Shown one piece after another: positions 10,777-24,200 of a DNA stretch of 64,000 bases. Numbering within the stretch: the first letter of the stretch is position 1; each line of letters opens with the position of its first letter. Made by a program: the position numbers and the translations under genes. Below the pieces are notes generated by a model that ran no database searches, was not told the DNA's origin, and saw nothing but the letters and a program-made list of their open reading frames with translations. This stretch comes from Haliclystus octoradiatus (lineage: Eukaryota > Cnidaria > Staurozoa > Stauromedusae > Haliclystidae). The stretch spans positions 13,313,751-13,377,750 of the forward strand of contig OU744447.1 in the NCBI GenBank assembly GCA_916610825.1, read 5' to 3'.

Positions 10777-12260
10777 TCATACCTCTCCTTCTTCTTTCAG
10801 AGATTTGAAATCGACAACAATCATTTGTTTGTTTGACATTAACGATTTTGTTCGACGTACTTCGATCTTTAATGTTGATCTATCATTTTCTCCGTGAGGT
10901 ATTAGTGATGTGGGTGATGATGGCAACGAATCAGTGCTTTTGATTGTGTTGAGTGATTCAGAGCTAGGCTCTTGTATAATGCTAAGCGGTGATATCGTGT
11001 TCTCATCAAAGGGTCGTGATCGACTAGATCTCAACGGTCGTTTGTTATTGCTTTCTGATGATAGTTTCTCTAACCGTTCTAGGAACTCCAAGTTTGTAGT
11101 TTCTGTATCAGTTATTGTCGTTTGCTGAAATAAACTTTCTATCGAACCTTCTTTTAAGCGTTCAAAATGAATCGATCCCCTATCGGCTAAATATGTTTCT
11201 TTGCAAAGGCTCTCAAGAGAAAAGCGGTGTCTAAGAGGCACATGAGATCCTCTTTTTGATTGCTCTTCATTGGTAGATGCAGTGTTATCACGTGGGCATA
11301 TTTCCGGCACATCTTGATGATCGGGTACATAGTTTTCAGATTCATTGAGATCTGGTAAATCATCGAATGTCAATACAACGGGTTCATCACTATCATTTTG
11401 AAGTTGTAATTGTGAATGTCGTAACTCTGGTGTGGGTGTTGATGCCATGGGTAAAAGAGGATGTGAATCAGAATGAGCTTCACTGCAACTTGATGCGGCT
11501 TGATCCATACTTATATTTTCGTCATCTACAAAAATGATAGATCGTAGTAGCATTAAAAAAATTTAGAGACGAGAGGTGCCAATTAGCTCTTCAAATAAAG
11601 GTGTAACCTAAACATGACACTAAAGTAAGAAAAAATACTTATCAAATCTGAATAATGCATGATATTTTGAAAGTAGATCATTTGAAAGTATACAAATTCG
11701 TTTTTAAAAGTTCTTAAGCCCAGACATCAAGCCCAGACATTAAGCTCTGGCATTTCCATATTGACATGAACTCCAACCACGTTGAAGCAAGCCACTGGTG
11801 GAATCATAGCACTGTTTCTATATACTTACATGTTAATGGCATGGACTGTGAATAATCTTCACATGTGGCACTCTCCTGGAAAACAGGAAATCAAATGTAG
11901 GAATTATTGAAATAGATTGGAGCAAAAATGATGCAAATTTATCTGATAAGTTTATATCCATGCAATCTTTCCGTTGCGCGATACACTCACAGTGAATCTA
12001 TTGTTATAATTAAAATTATAACCGCAGCATCTTAAATTTCCATTTAATGCATTACTCACATTGGCATTGCGATCCTTGTCTCTGTCTGTTGTTGCTTGCC
12101 TTCTTTTCTTTCCACCGTAGCTACTAGCTGATCTATCCATTGAATTGCTTGCTGATTTATTACTGAATTTACGAAAACGAAGAGATGACGTATAGCCTGC
12201 CTTTTCATTGTATTCATGGCGTGGTTGGCATTTCAAAATGCGACAATATTCAGCACGAAC
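10777..12260 (-). CDS. adhesion GPCR exons 27-29: long cytoplasmic tail
   Basis: Exons 12060-12260 (phase 0-0), 11830-11875 (phase 0-1) and 10777-11525 encode residues 1199-1529. The tail starts V-R-A-E-Y-C-R-I-L-K, has a basic K-K-R-R-Q stretch, and becomes low-complexity and Ser/Thr/acid-rich with many possible phosphosites (R-H-R-F-S-L-E-S-L, R-R-T-K-S-L). It ends K-E-E-G-E-V, which is not a standard PDZ ligand. The final GAGAG|GTATGA could serve as a splice donor just before the TGA, so a longer isoform is conceivable. Confidence 0.85.
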
Positions 12261-15200
12261 CTATAAATGGTTGTGAACAAATTATGAGAATCGATTTGCT
12301 TATTGACGATCTATCTAATCAGAAGTATGCAAGTGGAATGTCAATGTAGACTACTTACTCTTGAGTCGATCAAGCAATGGAAGATAAAAATAAATAAACC
12401 CTAAAAATAGAAATGTTATTATTGTTAATTGGAACATGATATTTGAAGGAACTGATACAGGACTATACGTATTATGTCATGAAAGCCATTTGATGGAGTG
12501 ATGTACTGTATTAAACTAATACCATGTTTACAAGAACGAAGATCAATCTTCTATTGCAGATACTATGTACGGACAGCAAATAATCCGTGTTTATAAGGGG
12601 GCTGTGAGTTTTGTTGAGGGAGGTTTTGCAAACCTGTGCATTATCTACTTTTAAATTCAATTCTAACGTATAGTTTCTGTTTGTGATAAATCTTAGTATG
12701 GTTCTCATTGGTTGTTGACCGGTATGGATCAGAGCCATATATTTACAAGAGTTGGGACAGTCTTTCATGTGCCGCTCTCGGCTTCCATCGGACAGTTCCA
12801 GTCACATGATTAATTAATTCGAAAAACTTTTTATTCGAAAGAAAAATATGGTTTTCAATGGAACGAAAGTGAGAATTTTCGAGCCCCAAAAGTAGCATGT
12901 CCCAACCCTTACAAATATAAGGCTCTGGTATGAATATGTATCATGATTCTTGAAAGTACAGAATTCTTGTACGTAATTAAATATAGCTAATGTACATCCA
13001 TACATATCTCACCTGCAATGCATTGCAAATATTGAAGAGATAAGCAAAGACAATAGTACTGCCATTAACATAAAACAAACCAAATATCCATGTAATACCA
13101 AGAAGACAGGTTAGTACATTACATCCCTTAAGCCAGTACCTTCAATACATACAAAAATAATGATTACAAAAAGAAAAAGAAAGACAATTTCATACATAGC
13201 ATGTATGATGAAAACTGACATTGCTTAATATCCTCCTCTATAGAGCAGATCAAAAAGAGGGAAACTGTCGACGATGTAGAGAATGAGAGTTTTATGGAGA
13301 ATGGAATCTATAAACAAGTTACATGTGGGGACATCAATCAATCTTGCTGTACATTAATATATGCTATTAAAGGTTCAAAACTTATATTGGCCGCCCTTAC
13401 AGGTTAACTGTAAATGTGATATAATTGTATATTCGATTTTGTCCTTTTGCCTCTGATTGCGTATTTTAAAATTACTTAGAACATTTGGATCTCATACTAA
13501 CCAAGTCTCTCGAGCTACATCCAAGTCTTTTGATTTCTTTCGTTGTGCCATAACACAAAATGCCTGTGCCATGACAATAACGTTCATCTATAAATAAAGC
13601 GAGGAAAACGTTATCTATGGTTACTATGGTCTATCTAAGGGCTTTGGTAGATGAATATCGTGGTTGATTATTTTGCATGAGGGTCATAAACTTCGTTCTG
13701 ATATTTGAAGGGCTGTAAGACTAGATCTAAGAAGATTTGTAGATGACATTTTATTGCCGTCAGGAAATTCATCCATTCATCAAACGTCAGAGGGGCTACT
13801 GCCATACTTTCGGTATACGGGGACGTTCAAATACTAAACATTATATTTCAAATTCAGAACATTTTTAGGGTATTCTCTACAATAAATACTCTTTGATTTC
13901 AGTGAAGTTTTTACTCAAATTTTTGTAATTACTTGGCAATCTTTCTCATGATCTGAAACTTTGCTACGCTCATTCTGCCAAAGTTCTATTTGATCAACCC
14001 CGTCGAAGCGCAATGGAAGCTACTCCCGGGGAGTAAAGGTGAACACCGTTTATTTGAAAGTCTCATTTCTAAGTCAAACGATAAATGATTTACCACCTGC
14101 AATTCTCTGATAATAAGAATAGTATCCACCTACATTATAATGGCAATACATACTAATACCCGATCAAAATAATTAGAAAAATACAAAATATCGTAATTTA
14201 TCCTGTTATAGACCGTGTAGTATTAGTATACGCACTGTGTGCCTTCTACACGAATACTCTTTTTGTTGGATTTTAATCCCAATAAAGATACATGATGATG
14301 ATGATGAATACATACGCGAACAAAATATTTACATACCATCAAAATGACGACGATTGGTCCAACGAAAGCCCAAATGAAACCATCAACAGTTGAAAGCCAA
14401 CAGCTGCAATATTCCAACATAATAATGTTATTAGAGATTATTTATTTCGTTACCTGAAAGAGGTTAAATCTGGTAGATCTTATTCGATTTCATTTGGTGT
14501 ATTTAATCCCAAACTCTCAGCCTTTTGCTTATGGAATTGCTCAAATATGAAAGATGCTTTTCTCAAAACGCGATCAAGGATGCCACTATTCATCTAATGA
14601 CATTCTTTGAGCTTACATGGCTCTAATATAATGATGATAAATTATTTTTAGACTCTTTGCATGTGGCTGAAAAACTCCAAAAACAGATTATTAATGACAT
14701 TAAATCGATACATAAACCTGGACATCATTACTTTACACCATCAATAGTACTAAAGAAGATGGCCATTGGAATAGTTTTTCAAAAAATTGGATAAACACAG
14801 TGCTTCGGTTTTGCAGCCACCATTTCAAATAAGTCACAAAGTCTCAAAATCATGTATCTTTATTTGGGTTATTCTGAGTCAAAAGATTAGTCTCTCTGCC
14901 GAGCAATTTATCAGATTGCATATAAGTGGAAGTTTGTCTAGTGAATACAAATTTAACTAAAGCTGGTTACACTGTTAGCAGAATCCCTGAATAAGCAGCT
15001 GTGTCATAATCCTCAATCCATACGTAAATCCAAACTAAAACGACAGTATTTTATAACCACAGATATAAACATAAGTATATACTTACAAATCAGAAGTCCC
15101 ATAGCCATTCTGTTTAATTCCTGCGAGTACTCCGACATATAACGCAGGAACAACTATTTGAATAAAATAAACATAGATACAAAAAATTAAGATATCGTAT

Positions 15201-18200
15201 CATAATTATATCATATCATTATTAAATCATATCATTACTATATCATATCATTATTACAGGACATTACATCGTTATTATATCCTATTATTATTATATCATA
15301 CCATTATTATATCTTGAACAAAAGTTTCTCCGTAAAACATTTCAGAGTAAAAGATAGCGACAAAATACTACAAATTTTTCAACAATCACTACTTGTAGTT
15401 TTTTGTTGCTATCTTTTACATTATTATATCATATCATTACTATATCATATCCCTATTAATATAATATCATTATTATATCATATCATTTTTATATTATATC
15501 ATTGTTATATCATATCATTATTATATCATATCATTACTATATCATAACTATAATGATCAATACTATAACACTGACGTTAAGTTAAGACTTTTCAGACACA
15601 CGATAGAACCTGTTCTATTATATGCATCTGAAACGTGGGTTCTATCAACCTCACTATTGACCCGACTGGACTCAGCTTATGACGCCATGCTTCGGCATGC
15701 TTTAGGAGTACATTGGCCCAACTTACTGTCTACTGCTAAACTTAGAAAACTTTCCCCTTCTGCCTCTGCTATTGCTCACCAACGTCAGATGTCTTTTTTA
15801 GGTCACATCGAAAGATCAAAGACGTATGCCCCTCAACCGCTGCATGACATCCTTCATTGGCAACCGAAGGAGATGCTTCGACGGGGCTATGGGAGAGTAG
15901 TATGTTTTCATAATGTTTTGTATCGTGAATTGTGTTATTTAAAAGTTTCTTTGTCAGCTATGTCTGACCGTGTTTTGTGACGTTCTTTGTGTAGCAAATA
16001 TGTAAGGCGTAAGAGGGACGGCACATTCCTATAATGTGACTGTCTATACTACTACTACTACTATTACTACTACTACTACTATATCATACCATTATTATAT
16101 CATATCATTACTCTATCATATCATCATTATATCATATCATCATTATATCAGATCATTATTATATCATATCATTATTGTAATTAAAAGGTTATTTTGTTAT
16201 TATCATAAGAGCAAGTCGAAACGTCGGAACAAATTTAATTGGAATTTTTTGTCTCGATCTTTTATCTAAAATATCATTATTGTATATTTAAAAGTCGAAT
16301 TACATAAATAGACTTACTCCAACATAGAGATTGGCAAAGCTTTCCCTTCATAAACTTTCGATCTGAGAATATCTTCTTGAGCATAAAATAGAGCATTAAC
16401 CCTTCCATTGCCATCCAAACAAACGCAACAAGAAAAAAGTAATGGAGAAGAATGGCAATAACTTTGCATACAATCTGAGAGACATATAAAAAAGAAAAAC
16501 GTGTTAGAAAAAGGAAAATAAAATAAATTGTTTTATAACAGACACTTATAAAAAGACGATAAATAGCATTCAATAGTTTTGAATGCATAATTCGATTATC
16601 TGAATGGTTTAAAAATACTAACCGCATTTTCAGTGCGTTCGATGCCAAATATAAACAGACCGTTGGCTAGAATTAGAGCCACAACGAGATTTTTATGATA
16701 AACTACCCTCGGCGATTGTAAAAATCTAAAAGAAAGAAAAATATGTTTTTCAATTAACTTTGAAATAGAGAAATATATAATGTTAATCGGTTCGTTAAAA
16801 AACCGACCTGAGTTAACTTCTAAAATACCTCCTCGTAATACTGTTAACGTTAATGTCAATGGCTACATATAGGTATCATAGAAGCAGTGTAATGTGAAAC
16901 TTATTAATAATAATAATATTACATTTGGCAGCAATGACTGACAAGTGCTTATTTATTGGGGGGACATTAACAAATCTACATTATACAAATGATTACTATA
17001 ACGATAAACATGTGTGCACCGACGAGGAATTGAATCCCGGCCTACCGCACAGACCCACTGCCACTGAGCTACCAGTAAATATTAATAATAAACTGCATCA
17101 TAACAACAGTACTGTCTGCATTAGTAACATCTTACCTGAATATCATGAATGATAAAAGTGCAAGAATCAATGCAGCCAATGAAATGAAGAGACAAACATA
17201 AGATATGATACGAAGGTATGAAGCATGCATCTTCAGCTAAACAACAAATAACAGGAAAATGGATTAACATAATGCACTTGGAATAGAAACGAGCTAGATT
17301 GTGCCCAGTGCAGTACATAATTTTTTGCATTCTGGTTTCTGATTGGTCAATCTATCCCAGTCTATTTATCAATAGATGCATACTGAAAATTTCAGAGAAT
17401 TTGAAAAACAAGAACGAGAGACGAGAATGTTTTACTTTAACTAGTTACTTTCGTTTTTGTGAATAGTTACATCTTGTTTAAACTTTATACTCTACATCAT
17501 ACTTTACCTCAGGTGTCATTGGAATATCACTGACTGTCATCAAAACAGCAAAGCTGGTTAAATGATAACAATGACAAGTTGTTTCAAGTAATCCTGTTTT
17601 GTTTACAAAGCAACCTTCAGAGGACCATTCCCCGTTGGTACTGAAATAGCAGAAATAGACAAAAGTTATTAGTAATAGTGCGTGAGAACAGTATAAATAC
17701 TATCATTTATCAAACATCAAAATTATACTGGTAGTATTGCATGGACATATAAATATTTGTTTTCATTTATTCTTACCTTTTGCTTTCATCCCAATATACA
17801 CATGAAGTATTGATTGACTTTTCAGGCTTGAAAAAAAAAGCATCGTCATCTTGATTATTTGACATAATTCGAACTCTAAATATCCATACTTGTGAATATA
17901 GACTTTCCAATAAGTGTGCAAAAAGGCTCGATATAAGTCAACGCTCAGCTAGTGCATATTTAACATACCTTTGAATGTTGAAATGATAACTGAAGGGGTT
18001 TCTTTGTAAATTTCATAGCGTCTACACCAATCACAGTGACACTCATGACTTGAGAATTAACAAATGATGATATTGACGATGAATGTCCATCATTATGTTT
18101 ATGAGATGTACTAATTACAAACAAAGGTACAATATAAAATCAAGAATTTAACTACAGAACTAAACAGAAATTTCGAGATAGAAAAAATGTAATTATCATA

Positions 18201-21200
18201 TGCCGTCAGAATTTATCGCTCATATATGTAATGCCACTTACAAATCTGAATGTTGTTACAAAATGAGATATATGATCACATCATGCAACCGTCTAATCAT
18301 TTCAAATGGCTGTCAATTAAAGCCTCTAATAAAGACACATACACTTTCATAACAATACTGAGACCCACATATGGATACAAGGAAGATGGGAACATAGCAA
18401 ATTCATTGAGATGAGAATACGGGAACATCTTGAAAAGGTTTGCGGGGCATCATATTTTTAAATGTCCTATACTGTTTGAGAAGTGATATACATTTTCAAT
18501 AACAACTGCACTGAAAGAGTGCCTCGTTGGCTCTGTTCAATATTTCCAGTTTTCAGTCTACACTTTCCTCCCAGGGTGTTTTTTTTTTCGAATATTGAAC
18601 ATTTCTCTTATTACCATTGCAGAAAGAGATATTTTGGATAAAAGACAATTAATTTTTGTCATAAAGAGAAAAATGTTAAATTGTAGAAATCTCAAATGAT
18701 CTAGCTCTACGATATTATAAAGAGAACATTGCTATTTTGCGATAGGATCACGGAATAAAATCAACATAAAATCAACATAAAAACTACATGTATAGCCCGA
18801 AACTAGTTGACATTTCTGTTTTACTGGAAAATTTGCACTCGCAATCAAAATAAAGTTCAACATTTCAGATACTCCCCCCAGCCAATAGCAGATAGTTGAT
18901 TGAAACGCATCAAAATAGTTGAAATTTCTGTTTAAATCAAATTTTCCTCGCTACGCTCGCAGAAACACAGCTTTATATGAAGTGACGTTTCATATCAATA
19001 TCATTTTCACTCAAGTAATCAGAAAACGATTTCCTTTCTAAACCATCCTCTCGATAATATAAATTTAATATACGCGCATATTTTACTCCTGATACCCTCC
19101 ACGCATATTTTTGGGGCAAGCTATTCAACAACCCCGACCCTCAAGACTGTTTCACTGAGTCTTATACTATCAATCTCTTACATGGGCTTCTCCAACAAAT
19201 CGTTGATGTTCTTATACATAACAAACGAGGCTGTCGCATCAGACTGACCTATAAAATAAAATATCCATTATCCATAGTAATCAATCATTTCCCGTCAAAT
19301 CACCTAGCATAGCAATATATCATCTGAATAGTATCATATATATTTGTAGTATTATGTAGTGAAATCAATATAAATACTGTAACTGTTTTTAGAAGCCGAA
19401 AACGTGAAGAAGACCTTTAAGACGTCGCGAAGGAAAGCCTGAGGTAGTTACCAAACATCTTTATGCATATCAATATAAATGAGACTCGTGTGACGCAAGC
19501 TATATAGGCCATACCAAAAATTCACTATACGAGAAGATTAAAACACACTGTTCGGTATCTTCTGCAATTGGTAAGCACATAAAAAATGCACAATCAAACC
19601 ATTGATGAGTTAACCAGTCGCTTTTAAGTACTACGCCATTGTAAATCCAAGCGGGACTGAATTCATATATGAAATACTTTTCGTAAGAGACTTGAAACCA
19701 ACCTAAATTCGCAGATGGATTCAATACGCTCTGTATTAATTTGAATTTAATTTCAAAGAATGTAAATTACAATAATTTGATTATGAGTTTTAGAATATTT
19801 ATTTTCAAACTTCACTCTTGAAATAGATGTTACAACAGGGAGCTACAAAATATACTTGTGCATGCGACCAATTTTTTCCTTTTCAAAGTGTGTGAAAGTT
19901 GCTTAGGTTACTGACTTACTTATGAAACGACACTGTTTTAGTGAGAATAACATCGATTGAAGTATGTTTAGAATTTATAACAGTTACCAAGTCAGAAATA
20001 TCTGCAGTAATAATTCAAAATGAAGAAATTTGTGCAGTTTCAAAAGTTGTGCTATTGTGCTCAAAATGTGCCTGCGACCAACGGTCCAAGTGGTCCCCAT
20101 TTTATTGAGCTCTGAGGATGTATAGGAGATATCCAAGGCGTTGAGCATGAAAATAAAATTAGAAAATTGTTGCTATTGACTTTTGCTGTCAAATAATATC
20201 ATTATATACCATACCTGTATTGGAGAGGTGTTCTTTAACAGGCAAAATAATAGAGTTGAATAATTTTTTGCCTGCAGGCTGCAATTGAGTTGTATTGGGT
20301 GAGAAAGAATCCATCTTAATGGTGATATCTGTGCTACTTCGGCTTACAATAAAGTCTGTTGATCGATAAAAAGCATTTTACTTCAACTACACTGAAACCA
20401 TTGCATATACCGTCTATAATATTTTTCATTCACCCAGATGGTTGAATGAGAGTGGACTGAATGACTGAGTGAATGACTTACCAATATTATTTTGTTTTGA
20501 AATGAATGACTGCGATGGGGAAAGATTTTCACTGACAAAGTCTGCTACTACATCCATAGATTTCATCAGTTCCTCAGCTTGTAATGTTCTGTTAAGCTAG
20601 AAAAATCAATACCAAATTTAACAAAGTATAGGCAGAACTGTAATGATAATATATATAGCATGAACAAGTTTTATGTAGCAAGGAAGGCGGTGACCCTAAA
20701 TGTAAGCATCATCTTTCAAGATAATCTATTAACTAACAAATGATAAAAATGCTATCAAGACGATTATATAATGCTGGCATAACAGCTACTGTTCTTGTTT
20801 TTCAACTGGATTAATTTTTGGTCTGATGTGATGGCTGAATGTTGGCCACATTCTAGGTTCCATTTAGGGAGGAAAGCTAACATAACTGATAAATCGATTT
20901 GGTAAAAATACAGCTTGAGCGTGCTAATAAGTAAAGTGTTTTGTGCTTATCTGCATTGCTAGGAATCGATTCAAACCATCATTATCATCATCATCATTAT
21001 CTGCATTACTAGGAATGGATCGATTCACATAGTTTTGAGGTTCCGGACTAATTTTACCTTTGGTATATCTTTCCATGCTCTTGCATTGAGTATCTCTAAT
21101 AGGTTACTTCCAACACCAACCAAATCCTGATCATAACATACAAATGAATTAAATCGATATAAACACTTCATTGGAACAAAGAAAAGTATTTTGATGAGGG

Positions 21201-24200
21201 GATATGATAAGTGGCTTACTCGTGCTATTTCTGATGGTGAAGTTGTTGTGTTATCTAGCTTCAATTTCTCCTTTAAAATAATAGGTATGTACGTAATACT
21301 ATTGATGATGTCCCCACCAAACAAGTGATGAGACTGTGTTGCATTCCAAAGATCATGAGCCAATGTAAATGCGCTGATACGAGGATCTTTCATCTGAAAA
21401 TGAAATAGTATGACAGATCAGATGTAAATGTGCTCCTTTGTTGGAGCTGACATTCATGCGTTAATCTACAGTCCTCTTTACAAGAAATTGTGAATATCTC
21501 GTCTGTCTGCTGACAAAAATGTCAACTAAATTATTTGTTGGAATATGTTACCAACTTACGATTCGACTTCAAGTCCTACTGCATGCGATTTTCTTTTTAA
21601 AAGATACATATAATACATATAATAATATATATAATATAATATACAGATATGTTTTGGGCTAACTGTATAGATACATTATATATTTATATACATTGCCTGT
21701 GTTGTAAATTAATTATTCAACTGTTTTAGACAGTGCACATTTTCTGCAGTAATGCCTAAATTGCTTGCATAGATTCATATTCATTTTTCTGTATGTAACT
21801 CTAAGTGCGTTGGGGTGTCATTTTCATCAAAATCAATAATTAAAATTGTGACCTACTGCATATACGACTTAAATTGACATTTTCAAATATTATTCAATTA
21901 ACCTATCAATAATTGATAAAGAATAGTGACATATACTGCATAGTACGACAACATACCTTCTGTAACAATGAGTTGCCTCTATGTGATACACAACCAGATA
22001 AATCAGCTTCATAGTAAAATGCTCTTTGACTGGATGAACTCTTTTGGCAGTAACTAGTGGCAAAGCCTTTTATAAAGAGATAAGTAAGACATATAGATGA
22101 TCATTGATCAATTATATCCTGAATTTTATAACGAATCAAGAGAATCATCATCATAAAATTAGTGAAAATGCATATAAACGGCATGTAATCGCTGTCTAGA
22201 CTTATGATATATAGTATGATGCATCACCCTAGAATTCCGAGTGCATAATCAAGTATATCATACCATGGGAAGCCATATTACATTATAGGTAGCAATAATT
22301 AAATTGGTTAAATATTGATTTACTCGAATCACGTAGAATCGAATAGGAGTTAAATATGATTTTTAAACTTGTAAATAATATTATAGAAATTCAAAATGAC
22401 ATATTTAAGTTACGATTAATTGACCATCAACTTCGTTTCAAAAATCAATTGTTTCAATTCCGAATGTTCACAGTTATAACCATTTCACTTGAATGTTGGG
22501 AACATTACCGAGATACGAGACAGTCTGGATTAAAAACACCTTGTGAACCTTGTCCGTGTTGCCAACTATAGTATAGTAGACTTCCTTTTCATTAAATGAA
22601 AAATTTGTTTTATAGATACCTGTTGATCCAGTTGGGCATTTAATTATTGCTGTTTCGCCGTTGTAGATTCTAGGCCAGATTATTCCAGTCGAATGAGTTT
22701 GGGATGAACAAAAAACGCCTTCGCCAGCATGTGAGGGAATGGCTAACAATAAATCCAAAAAAATAATAGTAATCTTTATTTTAATCATATTTGAATATTA
22801 CATATGTTAACGACGTTCACTTCTTCAAGCACAAGTACTTGATTCTATTTTCGGGATGAGCGATTTCTAATTAACAATGAGTTACAATTGATAATTGCAA
22901 AAAATTGCATGCGCACTGGCAAGGAATCGAAACTCAGTCTTCAGTAGCTATCAGTGTCCAATGATTCCTGAAAATTCAATATACCGTTGCAATTTCTTTA
23001 ACACACACAAAACGCTAGCTATTGTATCCGCTCGCATAAAATATTAGTAGTAATTCACGAATACAAAATAAATGAAAGTATATCAATCGCATACTATCTT
23101 GGCTTTTTGACAGATTTGTTCTGCATTTCCTCGGTATAGCAGTTGCATGCACATGTCATGATTATTAAATTGGAAGCAATGACGCCTTATTATTCCATGT
23201 TCTTTACTTTAGAAAAAATGTTATCCACACGGTCTTAAACTTGGATGGAAACCAAGGAAAAGGGAGGGTGCGGTGCCTCTGATAAAGTAGCTACAGCGCT
23301 AATATTCACGGAAGCTATATTGTGAATCAAATAACCTTCAAACAATGACTCAAATTTTAATTTTGATCCAATACATATGATTTACAAACCTCTGCATCGA
23401 TAACCATCACCATAGAACCCCCCTTTGCAAAGACAGAAGTATGACCCATTGGTATCAAGGCAGTCGGCATTGGCATCACATAAATTATCCCATGGATCTG
23501 CGCATTCATTGTAATCTTGAAAAATAAATGAAATGTCAATATTAGTTTGTGATTATCAAATGCGATATATAAGGGATTTGATTAATCCAGAGAACGTGTC
23601 ATCCAAAGGAGGAAATCAATTATTATTATGTGACTGTGTTAGTAATAGAAACAAACAATATATCTATAGCAAAGTTGGGTGTGAAATTGATAAGTTTGTG
23701 AAAGACCCTATTAAAATAGCAGACAATATGAACTATGAGTATCTAATGATAAAGACCAAAGGTTAAAAGGTTTCCTCTCCATATAGTGGATGAATGGAAC
23801 ATCCCTCATTTGAATATGACCAACTGTTAAACAGTTCAAAAGGTCATGCCCTATATAATACATTAATAATTTACACACTATTTAAATTGTAAGAAACATG
23901 TAATGGTAACACATACCAGGTGTAAAGGCATATATAGGGATATCGAGTGGTGGGCCATGCCCCATTGATGATACTGCTCTGATGTTGATGGAATAGACAT
24001 CGTTTTCTTTCATTCCATGGATTGTTGTATTTGTACCATTTGCAATGACTGATTTCTTCCATATTAAATCAACAGCACTTACATCAATTTTATAGACAAC
24101 ACTACTTGCAATCTCATAGCCTGCCAATGGCTTCCAGGATAATGAAATTGATTCCCATGTTATCTTGGTCACTTTTAATCCACTGACATTTCTCTTTGGA

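Noticed and set aside
17015..17079. minus-strand tRNA gene in a GPCR intron
   Set aside because: Internal promoter boxes are present, but no proper cloverleaf forms and a downstream body plus flanking repeats indicate a SINE.
22474..22788. secreted protein starting M-I-K-I-K-I-T-I-I-F with a signal-like N-terminus
   Set aside because: The N-terminal part is intronic. The frame enters HRM exon 10 of the GPCR through a good acceptor, and continuity of phase with exons 9 and 11 is decisive.
23357..23539. minus-strand frame with methionine- and isoleucine-rich sequence
   Set aside because: It is a shadow of the cbEGF exon in another frame.
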